Shown here: in pieces, positions 24,635 to 36,093 of the stretch | Layout: every line of letters begins with the position of its first letter | Numbering within the stretch: position 1 is the first letter of the stretch | Position numbers and translations under genes: made by a program | Assembly (NCBI GenBank): GCA_029204225.1 | Contig: CM055098.1 | Location: 14,150,533-14,214,532, forward strand | Source of the DNA: Diphasiastrum complanatum | Lineage: Eukaryota; Streptophyta; Lycopodiopsida; Lycopodiales; Lycopodiaceae | DNA length: 64,000 bases | Reading direction: 5' to 3' | Notes under the pieces: model-generated | Databases searched by the model: none | Told to the model about the DNA's origin: nothing | The model's input: only the letters and a program-made list of their open reading frames with translations

Positions 24635-24800
24635 ATGGCCGAAGAAACTTCAAATCAAGCTGCAAATCCAGGTGCGCCATCTTATATGGTGATTTGTCAA
24701 CAGTTGAGTACGGCGCTCAATGATATGAATAATCGTAATCAGATGAGAGATCAGCAAATGGAGGTTCTGTTGAATCAAGTCAAATTGATGTCTTCACCCA
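24635..24800 (+). pseudogene. Element F gag, N-terminal part (interrupted by G)
   Basis: ATG at 24635 opens MAEETSNQAANPG..., with a short coiled-coil-like stretch (LNDMNNRNQMRDQQMEVLLNQ). The frame runs into the insertion of G after TCACCCA. Removing G and one ACCCA continues the same frame at 38231 without a frameshift. This is strong support for the insertion boundaries. Confidence 0.8.
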
Positions 24801-25620
24801 TGTAGGGCCGAAGATCTTGTGTAGTATAGCCCTCCCGCCTGTCAACAAGGGTCAGATCACTAGATAGGTACCTAACTATGCATAGATGCTATTTTTAGTT
24901 AGTATCCTACTTTCTCCCTTAACTCTACCCACCACTAACACTACTCTTTCTTAACTCTACTCCTCTACACTAACATTCATCATGATTGTAGGTGAAAGGA
25001 AGGGGATTATTAGAAAAGATGGAGGGAAAAGAAAATAGAAGAGAGAGATAGAGGGAGGGTGGAGGTTAGCTCAAATGCACATTGTACTTGCTAAAGGAGA
25101 AACATAAACTATTGAAACCAGAAAGCATGAACTTGAAAGCAATAGAAAACAACAAGAGCAATAGCAAGCATTGAATTGCAAATGAGGATGCTTCTCTTCC
25201 AAAATTGGTAGAGTTTCCTCCTTCTCATTAGGCATCCTAATAGTGTACAAATGGTGTCTTTTTATAAAATGGAGAAGGCCCTTGCCCCTCAATCCTATTG
25301 GCTAATATTCACAATGATCTTATCCATTCATCTTGGACCCAACTTGATCCAAGGGTCCACAAAAAGTACATTGGTAATCACAAGATTCATTTGAGTCCCA
25401 ATTTGGACCCAACTCTAAAAAAATAATCTCTAAGTTTAAAAATGACTTTGGGCCTCTAGTTTTATTTTAATTCCAAAGTCCAAGTCAAGTTTATTTTATT
25501 TACAACTTTACTTGCGTGCTCATTGGGCCATGGGCTTATGCGCACATGATGCCATGCCCTCGCAACACATTTTATTAAATGATTTTATTTATTTACACTT
25601 TGTTGGGAATACCCCCAACA
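24801..25620 (-). repeat. Element G 3' LTR
   Basis: 820 bp, colinear with 37407-38225 with scattered substitutions. It contains CCAAT and TTTATAAAAAG promoter-like boxes on the minus strand. Confidence 0.92.
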
Positions 25621-28600
25621 GGACCACGACCTGAAGTAGTGCAGGTCCCTCGGCACTCTGCCGGTTTAGTAGAGCGTTTTCTTCGCTCGCCTTTGCTAGA
25701 TGAGGTAGGTGGTGACGTCCTCCATAAAGTTGAGGCGGTCCAATTTCTTCAAGTCCTTTGGCATGTGAAGAGACTTGTGAGCCCCCCGCAGCCAATCTTG
25801 GTCGAACCATGTTTGGAATCAACGTGTCCATGGATCACCCTGAAGTGCAGCTCGGTAATAGACACAAGCTATTGGCAGCTGATCTTCGATTTTGTCTGAA
25901 GGTAGCGCCTTATTAACATCAAAGAATATGGATGGGAGAAAATTATCCCATTTAGTTTCGATCCCCATCAGATGTTCCAAGTCTCGGGCGTAAGTGGCTG
26001 CCGTGCGGACTGTTGGATCAGGGCAATCTATATATTGGTTGGCGAACGCGGTGAGAGCCCTTGTGGTGTCTACATCCGTGATCCATCCATATTCTGATGG
26101 TATCACCGGCCAACTGAAATTCTACAGTGTGATCTTGTCCATAGGGGTGCCGCATTCCACCCATTTGGATCTTCGTGGACATGGTAGGAAGTGCAAGTTC
26201 ACCCGTAATTGTTGTGGACTCATCACATAGGCCCTGATGGCCATAGGGTCTCTTTCGAACAACTGCTGACGCCACCATGGTTGTGGTTAAAGGGCGAGCA
26301 ATACTTGCAGTTCATTGCTTTTGATTGTCTGAGCAGAAAACGATATCTGTCAGCTGCCTCTTGATGACTCGTGGAGATACTTTGATAAAAATTCGTTGAT
26401 TTTCTCCTCCACAGAATTTGGTCTTCGGAAGGCTCGGCTGGTAGATATCGTGCGTGATCCTCTAGATGATGTGGCTTGGCTTTAGTTGGTAGTTGCGCCT
26501 TAGCCCTGGTCTCGTGTCTCAGCAGCCGTATCTGTCTGCCCTTGGTCCTGGCCTTCGGACCCTTGATCTTGTTGAAATTCCCCTGCTGCCTGCTGGCTCT
26601 GGTCTTGGCTTGTACTGGCCTGGGCAGCGTTAAAAGTAGGTGGCGGTGGAATTACCATGGGGGTAAGCTGGGCCTTCGTTTCCATGAATTTCTGACAGGC
26701 CTTGAGGGCTTGCTTGGCCTGGGCGAGCTCATGCGTTGCGCTTGTCCGATATTTATTGAATTCTGCCTGGTAGCTATTTAAGGTTTGGCTATAAACCTGC
26801 ACCTGACACCGTAGAAGATTCATTTCTGATTGAGAAGCGGCCTTGAGTCCGGTGCAGGTTGAGCTAACTAGACAAGTTTTTCTTCTTGTAAGACTTTGAC
26901 TTCCGTCCCCAGGTGCGTATTCTCTACTTCCAAAAGGTTTAGTTACGTCTGGATGGGAGCAAGCCATTGGGACCCTTCAGATTGAAGCTCTCGCACCTTC
27001 ATGGATGCCTATGTCAGCGCTTTGGAGAGGCTTTGGATATAGTTGTTGAGGCCCTCCTCCTTCTGCTGCAGCTTGGCAATCTCTTGGTGCCTTGCTTGTT
27101 TGTATTGTTGAGCCAAAATCAGCTCTTGCTACAGCTTGGTGAGGTCTGCTCACAGCTGTGTGTTATTCATCTCCAGATGTAGTACCCTGCTTTCTAGAAT
27201 GGCTTTGGCCGCTACCGCATCCAAGATGTATTTCCCCAGAGTCATTAGATCTCTGGGAGCAGCCGATACACTGGCACTGGCAAGGGCGTGTGTTGTATCA
27301 GCCCCGACGACTTGTGGAGTACCGTCGTCATTGTCTTCTATCAGGTTCTCATTGGACCTGATGCCATCTGGGGCGGTAGGATCAGCCTGATCTGGCGATG
27401 GTGCAAACACTGTTTGGACAAATGCGTCATCAGACAATGGTTGGTTGCCCTCGACAACCTTTGTTGGCGAAGCAGGTGGGGTTTGAGAAGCAACTGTGGA
27501 AACAGGGGTGAGGACGGTTTGTCCAAACGAGAGGATGAGAGAAACAAAAGAAAACTGGAGGGTGGTGTGGAGTGTGGAAGAAGGTGAGGATGGAGCAGAA
27601 AGCGTCTGGCGTGGGGGTAAAAAATTGATGACTTGCATCCACGCTAGAGTGTCGAGAGACAATTGAGAATCAGAGGGATTGAATGGAATGGAAGCAATGG
27701 TGGCGGCAGGGGTGATGGAAGATGCGATGGTGATGGATGGAGTAGTGGATACTGGAAGAGAAATAGGAGTGGTATCAACAGAAGAAACGAGGATGGAGAC
27801 AGAAATAGATGTGGATGGAACAGGAAGAGAGGTAGCGACAACAGAAATCGGAGTGGGGGGTTGCACGGGAAGAAGTGGCGGTTGTTGATGGGGTGGTTAG
27901 TGCGGTAGTGGAGGTGCGTCTTCGGGTAGCAGGTGGAGATGGATGTAGAGGCAGCGCCACACATTCGTTTGCTGGCCGTTGTGTTAATAACTGCAGGTTG
28001 GGAGGAGGTGGATGCTTGAGATGGTGGATAAAGGTTAGTATGTGGCACAAGGGTAGACAAAAGGGATGAGCATTGGAAACCGCGCACTTTCACCTTGAGA
28101 GGTGTGCAGGCAAAGTTACACAATAGGGGGCCTGCTGCAATTTGCTCACGGTTGTTGGATTTGATGGAGTTGGTTAGTTCTTGAATAAGGAAGCTATGCC
28201 AATTGTATGGCACAACGGAGGGACCAGAGAATTCCAAAAAGGATCTCACTATCTGACTTAGCAGCTTAGACTGGATTCTGTCTTTGCGAAATGTTGAAAT
28301 AACCAAAAAGTTATTCAATAGATGTGCAGTCGTCTGAATGACGGGTTCCATGATAGCCTCTATCAGGTAACCATTGTTAGTCTGTATGGGAATTTCTGGT
28401 GCAGTTTGGGTGACAAAAGGCTTGATCAAAGTTTTGGCGTTGCAATGGGAGAAGGGCTGAAGATCACCGGACATAATGCCAATGGTAACCATCGAGTCGA
28501 CGTTAATCTTGACCTTCTACGTGGTACCTTGGTACAAGATATAGAAACGAGTCTTTTCCTCGTCCCAGGTGGCGTAACATGAAGGGCGAGGCCCATGTTA

Positions 28601-28776
28601 ATCTCAAAATGGAAGAGCGTCGGGTAAAAACCCATTGCCGCTAGAAGTGGACCGGTTGTCTGTAGCCATGGTTGGATCAGAGTGTTAGAGGGTAGAGGCC
28701 AAATCTGTGTGGCCTTGGGGATGTCACGCTGGATCACCTGTTTGGCGCCAAAGTCTTCAGAGGATGAGGAGGCCAT
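25621..28776 (-). pseudogene. Element G extra ORF, about 1000 codons, broken
   Basis: Start MASSSSEDFG at 28776. The N-terminal core aligns with the LARD and B ORFs: RDIPKATQIWPLPS, LLAAMGF, ATWDEEKTRFYILYQGTT, NNGYLIEAIMEPVIQTTAHLLNNFL, PYNWHSF and SIKSNNREQ. A Ser/Thr/Pro-rich linker follows (27866-27400). Then a long coiled coil with three stops (27260-26960; KAILESRVLHLEMNNTQL, EIAKLQQKEEGLNNYIQSL), a Gln-rich stretch (26640-26500) and a globular-looking C-terminal segment (26280-25640; PSEYGWITDVDTTRALTAF). There are no membrane segments or enzyme motifs. At least two frameshifts. Confidence 0.65.
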
Positions 28777-28789
28777 GTTAGCAGTGATG

Positions 28790-29883
28790 ATTAGCGGTCG
28801 AAAAAATAGAAAAAATGGTGAAAAATAGAAAAGAGTGTGGAAACGACAGAAAACTGTGAATAACGAGTGTTGGATGATAAGAAGTGTAGTTCAGAGCGCA
28901 AATCAGTGTTCAGTATGATCAGATGATAGCTGGTAGGAAGTTTGGTCACAAACGGAGAACTTAGTAATTTCAGTGTAAATTTCGACAGAGCTTTGCTAGC
29001 AAAGGTGACAAATGACTCAAATTCAGCCCTTATATAGCGGAATTTAGAGTGCGTATTAGGTGAAATCCACTTTCCCTTGCTCAGTTCCACCCAAATTTTG
29101 GCAGGCACCTTCTTCACAAAATTCTAAGACCTCAGGGAAGTCTGCGAGAGTTCATAAGGTGATTTGACTGCTATGCGAAGATTCTGCGAGGGTTCAGGCT
29201 GTCTGCGAGGGTCCAACTCTTGCAGGAAGTGATCTCTCGCACAACTTGTTGCTGTGATTGGATTTTCAAGATCAAAACATGTAGGCATGCTAATTTCACT
29301 ACTCTGATTTCATTTAGACACCTTGCGAGGGTTGGTAAGATGATCTTGAGGCTCTGCGAGGGTTCTGAAAATTCAGCTTCTGGGAACTTTCACATACACT
29401 AAAAAATGATGATTTTTCCATCAGGAACTCTCGCAGAGATTTTTATGGATGCATCTAAGTTAGATCTGGTGACTGTCCAAGTTTCAAGAGCTATCTCCCA
29501 GGGGATCTCAAAAAATCATGAGAAAAGTGCCCTTTCAGAGTGTTTTTAGATGAGATCTCGAGATGTTCTGCTTTTTAACTTCTATAAACTGGTAATCAGC
29601 TTCATCCATGCTTGATCTGACTGTTGGTGGTTCTCTGGAAGTTTTGATGGATACTTGGTAGTAGATCCATCAGTCAGTCTGATGATCAGCTTCCTTCTTG
29701 ATCCTATCTGGATCTAGATCCTTCTTGGATTCTAATGGATTTTTCCGATCTTGCCAGATCTGGCTGAATCTGAAGAGATCTAGCTTGATTTGGCTTGACC
29801 TTCTTAGATCTAGCAGTGGTGGTTTAGTAGAATAGCTTTTCGTAATGTGCCATCGCCAATCTGGATCTATCTTACTGCGGTGG
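28790..29883 (-). other. Element G spacer between pol and extra ORF, leader-like repeats
   Basis: Non-coding apart from short frames. It carries the leader motif again (TCTGCGAGAGTTC, CTGCGAGGGTTC, AACTCTCGCAGAG at about 29130, 29180, 29200, 29325, 29355 and 29425). The extra ORF is therefore preceded by leader-like sequence. Confidence 0.6.
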
Positions 29884-31040
29884 TCAGTATTTGTGCAACC
29901 GGATACCGTTGATGGGTGTATCGAATGGTGTCCCATCTAGCTTTTCCAAATTCATGGCTCCATGATTAAGAATTTCCTTGATCTTATAAGGACCTTTGCT
30001 CATGAATTTTAACTATCCCTTGATCGCCTCGGTTTTATACATCAGGACCAGATCTCTGGAGCGAAGATCCTTCTTTTGTAACTTGCGATCATGCCATGCC
30101 TTGCGTCTTTTCTTTTCAGCTGCCAGTGCGTGCACTGCTAGTAAGCGTGTTTCACAGAGTTTTTGCAGACCTTTGTGGCGTAGTTGTAGAGATTTGGACT
30201 CATTAAGACGTTGCGTGGTGGCAATCCTTAATGAAGGAACTAAAAACTCTACTGGCATTACAACATCCTGACCATATACCAATTGGAAGGGTGTTTGATC
30301 AGTGTTTCCTTTATATGTTGTCTTGAATGCCCATATGTAGCATGCAACTTATGTTCCCAATCCGATCTGCTAGCTTCAACTGTTTTCTTGAGCATGCTAC
30401 ACAGGATCTTATTGGATGACTTTGCTTGCCCATTACCACGAGGATAACAAGGCGTACTGGTTCTATGGATCACGAAGAATTCCTCCAACAAGACCTTGAT
30501 GGTCTCGTTGATGAAATGGCTTCCGTGATCGTTGACTAGCTCCACCAGGCATCCGAAACGTATAATGATATTTTCATAAAGGAACTTGGCAGTGGTCCTA
30601 GCATCAGCTACTCTTACTGCCTTGGCTTTGACCCATTTGGTGAGGTAGTCTGTGGCTACGATTATGTATCAAGCCTGGGAACTCCTTGCTGCAGGGTGAA
30701 TTGGACTGATATAATCCAATCCCCACTTTTCGAATGGTACTTGGGCTAAGACCGGGTGTAGTAAGTTGTAATTCAATCTCGTTGGTCTCCTTGCCCTTTG
30801 GCACACATCGCACTTTTTCAAGTATTCTTCCGTATCCATATGAATCGTTGGCCACCAACACAGGATCTTGCAAACTATACTGTTAGATGCAAAATGACCT
30901 CCACCCATGCCTTCATGTGAAAGCGAAACCATTTGGGTGGCCTCATGAGGAAGAATACACCGCCGAAGAATTCCATCTGGACCTCTTCAATACAACTGGT
31001 CGGCTATCAACTGATAAGGTCTAGCCTTTAAGATCAATCG
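29884..31040 (-). pseudogene. Element G integrase, catalytic Glu replaced
   Basis: The zinc finger (HEGMGGGHFASN...KKCDVCQRARRP) precedes Asp 1 in KWGLDYISP and Asp 2 in VNDHGSHF. The third catalytic position reads GNGQAKSSNK, with Lys where element B and the family have Glu. The enzyme would therefore be dead even without its stops. The C-terminus contains SKGPYKIKEIL (GPY patch) and ends INGIRLHKY at a stop at 29884. There is no chromodomain. Confidence 0.85.
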
Positions 31041-31601
31041 CTATTCCGCCTTTGGTAAAGATTTGTCTGGTTGGCCCCGCATTAGATATTCAACAATGTC
31101 GGCCGCCCATTCTGGTACTGTGTCCACATAAAATAAGACAGCATTTGCCAGCTCATCGTCGGGTTGGTTTGCAATCTCCTTCCCTTTGATTCGTGACACG
31201 TGATCTACCATTAACTGTTGTTTTCCCTTGCGAACTACTATCCGAAAATCAAACTCCAACAATAGAAGTAGCCATCTGGTGATTCTTTCAGTGTTGCAAG
31301 TTTTATTAACGAGATAGAGCAAGGGTTGATGGTCCGTATAAAAAGCAAAACGTGTGGCCATCAAGTAGTGTCGAAATTTCTTAACCGCATAGATCATTGC
31401 CATTGCTTTCTGCTTTGTGGTTGAATAATTCATTTTGGTATCACTGAGCTGTCGGCTTGCAAATCGGATTGGAAAATCCTTTTTGTGTTCACCTGGCTGG
31501 GTTAAGACTGCTCCAACTGCATACTTCGATGCATCCGTATGCACATGAAAATCAGTGGACCAATTGGGTGGGGCATAAGATTGGTGCTGAAACCAATGCA
31601 T
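31041..31601 (-). pseudogene. Element G RNase H
   Basis: The frame is open for 186 codons: FHVHTDASKYAVGAVLTQ, FPIRFASRQLSDTKMNYSTT, AMIYAVKKFRHYL, FYTDHQPLLYLV and RKGKQQLMVDHVSRI. The catalytic Asp residues in HTDAS and YTDHQ are present. The frame ends at 31041 before integrase. Confidence 0.85.
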
Positions 31602-31682
31602 CCTTAAGTCTCTGAAAAGCCTTTAGGGCTTCCTCGTTCCAATGTGGATCCGTTGTGAGTTTGTAAATTGGTCGGGCTAACT

Positions 31683-32945
31683 CTACAAAATCAAGATGAA
31701 GATCTTATAATAGTTAGCATGACCCATGAAAATGTAGACCTCGCGGATTGTCCTCGGTGGTGGTAGATCAACAATGATCCTGATCTTAGATAAATCTGTG
31801 GCGATCCCGTGTCTTGACACTTTATGGCCAAGAATCAAGCCATGTGTCACCCAGAATTGACATTTTTCTGGATTCAGGGAGATCTGGTATTCACGGCATT
31901 TTTGTAACACCTTCTCCAAGTTAGATAAGTGTTCTGAATCTGGTCCATGCACGCACAAATCGTCCAAGAAAATCTCCCAAAATTTTTGCAAATAATCTTT
32001 GAATGCCATCTGGATGACTCACTTGAAAGTGCTTGGGGCATTGCAAAGTCCAAATGGCATCACTTTATAGGCATAGGTTCCCCATTCCGTGGCGAATGCT
32101 GTTTTGTGCTAGTCTTGGGGGGCTATCTTCGTCTGGTTGTAGCCGCTGAAGCCGTCTAGAAAATTGTAGGCTTCGGCGCCAGCTACCCTGTCAAGGACAC
32201 TTTCCGTAAATGGTAAAGGAAAATGGTCCTTTTTGGTGACTGCATTTAGCGCCTTCAGATTCACACAAATCCGCATTTTGTCGTTCTTCTTGGGTACTAT
32301 AACTATCGGTGATATCCATTCCGTGTGCTCAATTTCATAGATGAAATCTGCATCCATCAGCTTTTGCAACTCCTACTTGATCAGCTCAGTATAATTCGGG
32401 TTGCAGCGGTAATAACGGCTTACCTTGGGGACTGCTCCGTCCACCAAGGGTATGGTGTGTTGGACAACTGTTGGTGGAATGCCCTTCAGGTCACTATAAC
32501 TCCATGCAAAACGGTCTTTATGTTCCACCAACAACGATCATAGTCTCTTGAGCTGTGTGGGTGTTAACTGCTCCCCCACATGCACTATCTTTTCTTCTTT
32601 ACCTGGCTCGGCAAGGTTCATCGGTTGTGTTTGCGCAGGTCCCTCGAAGACTTGTTCCGCTGGTGCCTAACTTTGATCAAGTTCTCTCTGGGCTTGCGGA
32701 ATCATGATTACCACGTCGTCCAAGGTATAGTTCTTGAAAGTCTCAAGCATCTCGTGAACTGGTGCTCGTTGAGATTCCTCTTTTAGCATATTGATGTTAG
32801 CCCGACTGGTCATTTTTCGATTTTCTTTCACCTCTATAGAAGATGACGCTGTATCTAAGTCCAACTTGTTTGACTTCAAGGACTCCAATACTTTCTTTTT
32901 GCTCTTTTTTGTCATCTCGGTGGATTCGTCCTTGTTATCCTTCAT
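31683..32945 (-). pseudogene. Element G reverse transcriptase
   Basis: An acidic linker (32945-32667) leads into the palm: MQKLMDADFIYEIEHTEWISPIVIVPKKNDKMRICVN with LNAVTKKDHFPLPF and FLDGFSGYNQ. The catalytic box is IFLDDLCVHG, a F-L-D-D variant of Y-x-D-D. ISLNPEKCQFWV, LGHKVSRHGI and FMGHANYYKIF follow. Stops and a frame change at about 32109 and 32010 separate the halves. Confidence 0.85.
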
Positions 32946-33268
32946 CGGGGCTGCCTTGACATTCGCCTCATGGTTGCTATAGCTATCGCCTCATCGGGTA
33001 AATCACTCAAATGGATCACCTGGTTGTAGCGCTGTTTCAACTGATTCTTCTTATTCGCAGGTGCCTTGGGTGGATCAACCTTTGAGACTTTTGCCATAGC
33101 AGACTTTTGCGGTGGTTGAGCTGGTACTTTCTTGATTCCGTAACGATCTGGGTCCATATGGTGTAAGACCTGTTCATCAGTCAGTTCAATCTCTTTATTA
33201 TAAGTTAGAGCATGTTGCCAAGGGACCAAATCATCGTCTACTAGGTTCTCGATAGGTTCCGCTGACAA

Positions 33269-34479
33269 TCATGCTACGTTTATCATATTCATCCCAAATG
33301 TGATGGGTGTGTCCATAGTGTAACACTTGGGTGAAGATGTACTAGGTTCCGGATCTGATTCATATTGACATGCCTGGCAGTCAATAGTTACTAATGCATC
33401 CGTCCACATCATGACATCTGTCTCTGAATGATAGTGACTCCCCTTGGCTGCCCTTGGGCGATCAATCATGTGACCTGTCGTGGATGATCCGTCATCAGCT
33501 TTGGGTGCAATAGGTTTCACCGCCCATGTGGTTGGATCAACCTTTATAGCCTACTCTCTGTTCTCGAAGGTGAGTTTCCCCGTGTGAAAGATTCAACTAG
33601 TTTCATCACATTTTGCAATATTTCCATATTTGGCATATTGAGGCCAAAACTTGTTTTAGACTTAGAGGTTGACTTTTCAAAGTTCATTAGTCTAAATTTC
33701 ATTTGAATAAACACTTTTTGAAAGTGTGGGAAAGATAGAATGCGAGTTTGAGTAGATTCAATTTGAATAAGTTGGGTACATTGAATCTAGACCCAAAATT
33801 GGTAGGGTTAGCATTTTGGTGGGAAAGCCAAGTGGCCAAATAGGGTTTGGACCTGCTATAAAAGGATGTAACTCGTGGAGAGAGTCATCTTCTCTCTTCT
33901 CTATCTCATTTCATGCTTATACATGGTCCTCTCGGGTTCTACTATCCATTGGTGCACTATCTTGGTGATTGCTTGCAATTCTATGTGTAGAATTATCTAT
34001 ATTTGTTATTTTTGGATCCACACGTGTGAAATACAGTAGCTTGCTGGTTTTGTACGGACAACAACAGTACATAATCATTTCATTCAAGGTTGATCAAGTT
34101 CTATTAGTGTTTGCATCTCAAACTGTGTGTAGATGCTGATTTTTCTACATTGGTGAAATTGGTAGTGTATTTCTCTTTCTAACCAAAGATCATTCAAGTA
34201 GATTGGATCTTAAGGATCTGAAATCTTTCACACCCCGTACCCCAGTTGTGTACTACTTGTGCAGTTTTCAAAACACGGTATGCAGATGGAGATTCAGGTA
34301 TATCCATGACTACAAAAGTAATCACAAACTGCATGCCTGCTATCTTTATAGGGATATTGGCAACCACACCTTTTGGTTTCACACAAGATTGATCAGCTAG
34401 CTTGATGGCGAATCTTGCTGGCTTCAATCCTTGTAAACCTCATTTTTTGTACAAAGTAGTGGAAATCAAATTGACACCC
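33269..34479 (-). pseudogene. Element G retropepsin region, split by a solo LTR
   Basis: The active-site strand VDGGLGVNLIS lies at about 34480 at the end of the gag frame. The C-terminal half (34427-34240) reads FAIKLADQSCVKPKG and VVMDIPESPSAYRVL. The solo LTR 33583-34232 interrupts the frame exactly where A reads across. The remainder (33520-33269) continues as the linker towards RT. The LLGRPWL signature present in A is partly deleted here. Confidence 0.75.
33583..34232. mobile_element. Solo LTR, 650 bp, TSD CCCCG
   Basis: The ends TGTGAAAGATT...AATCTTTCACA form an 11-bp inverted repeat with TG/CA termini, and CCCCG flanks both sides (33578-33582, 34233-34237). Element A lacks it and shows the empty site. 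On the plus strand CTATAAAAGG (about 33855) is a plausible TATA box, suggesting a plus-oriented LTR. A 5-bp TSD with TG...CA fits an LTR left after recombination. A MITE would be the alternative. Confidence 0.8.
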
Positions 34480-36093
34480 AATCCTCCATCTACCATTGCT
34501 GCCTCGTCCTTGTATCTCTTGAGTTTGATTGGCAAAGTGATGTTGTGTTCCCCACTTTCCCATGCTGCTTCGATGTGGAGGACGTTACTCTGGAACTGCT
34601 GGTTGCTGTATTGCAATGAAGTGTTCAGAGGTGCACTGGTTCCAGGTTTAAATGAACAATTCTTGAAACAGTGTCCATAACCGCATTCTCGACAGAAGGA
34701 TGTATATTGTCCCTTGTAGGGACATTCTGCAATTCTGAATCCTTCGCCGCATCTGTAGCAGCCGTAATTTCTTCCGCCTTGACATTGAGTTTGAGCTGCA
34801 TAGGCCGCAACATATTCATTTATGGTAGGATCCATAAATGGTTCATCTGGTCCGTACCATTGCTGCTGCTCAAGTTGAGGTTGCATTTGCATCTTTGGTT
34901 CTGCTGCTGTCAGGTTTACATGGGCCACTTGTTGATTGGCTGGCCCTGGTGGAGCAGGTAAGGCCATACATTGTGGTTGATTTGGTGCGCCGTACATTGG
35001 TGCCGCGTTGGGTGCCCCTTGATGGTAAGGATAGAAAGTTTGATAAGGACTTCTCTTCTGTTGAACAATCCGGGGGTTGAACGGGCAAAATGCCGTATTG
35101 TGCAATGTTGCATTGCACAGATGGCAGATCTATGTGTCAGTCTCAGATTTTGCTTTAGGACTGGACACTCTTTCGCTGTATGGTTTTGCATGCACACTGA
35201 ACACCATACATTTTTTCGTCTTGGATACTGCAGTTGGTTTGGTTCCGGTTGACGTGGCGTTACTGCTACAGCTCCTTGTAAGGCCTTCAGTTTATGGTCA
35301 AACTGCGCCATAAGTTGCTCCATCTGTTGTTTGTGTAATTTTGTCATTTGTTCCAACAACAGTTTGGTGGATGGAGCAGATGCGTTTGATGATGATGATG
35401 CTACCGAGGGAGTAGGGGTGTGGGGGAATGGATATTCGTCATCAAATCCCTCATCCTCTTCTCTGATGGCATCTTCCATAGCTTCGTGCAGAGTAGCGTA
35501 CTGCTCCTATCGTTTCAGTTCTCTTTTGATGCTTCGTGGTAGTCCGGCTAGGAACCACATGATCACCCCGTGATCGGAGTTAGGGCCGCAGTGCACTTGG
35601 ATCGTAAGTGTTTAACCCGCTCAATATAGTCCCTGACCCTTTCTCGTTTTCCCATCTTGACTTTGCTCAGTAGGAGAAACGGGTCTTTCAGGAACTTTCT
35701 TGGTTTAAAGCGCATAATGAGAGCCGCCTTAACTGCTTCCCAGGTGGATTTTTCTTCTTCTAACAGGTTGAAAAACCAATCTTGAGCCATTGCCAATAAG
35801 GACATGGGGAACAACATCAGCTTCTCCGCAGGTGTCCGTTCACCGTAGATTTCACAAGCTTACTCGTAGATCTGGAGGAATCGGATGGGATCTGATGATC
35901 CATCGTATTTTGGTATTTCCATCCGTGGTGCTCTCCAGACTGCTTGCAAGGGAGCGACATGTACAGGTTGGCCCATTGGATCCATTGGTGTTGGTTCCGG
36001 TTCTGCCTCTTGTTTGACAGTTGCTAATCTGGGAAGGTGTGGTGCTTGATTTTCTATCCTTCGTGCTATTGATCGTCCTGGTCTCAGATTCAT
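34480..36093 (-). pseudogene. Element G gag with three zinc-knuckle units
   Basis: The start is MNLRPGRSIARRIE at 36093, chosen because the leader homology ends there. The capsid domain follows: KYDGSSDPIRFLQIYE, AQDWFFNL, RFKPRKFLKDPFLLL and RVRDYIERVKHLRS. Next come an acidic linker and coil (35479-35200). Three zinc-binding units are seen: CSVCMQNHTAKEC, CYRCGEGFRIAEC (His replaced by Phe) and CRECGYGHCFKNC. The first and third fit C-X2-C-X3-H-X4-C. Stops and frameshifts occur at about 35860, 35570 and 35110. About 500 bp present in A at 1001-1507 is missing. Confidence 0.8.

Noticed and set aside
25621-28776. Envelope-like gene in element G because of its position after integrase
   Set aside because: No signal peptide, transmembrane segments or cysteine pattern; the coiled coil and Ser/Pro-rich linker do not support an envelope.
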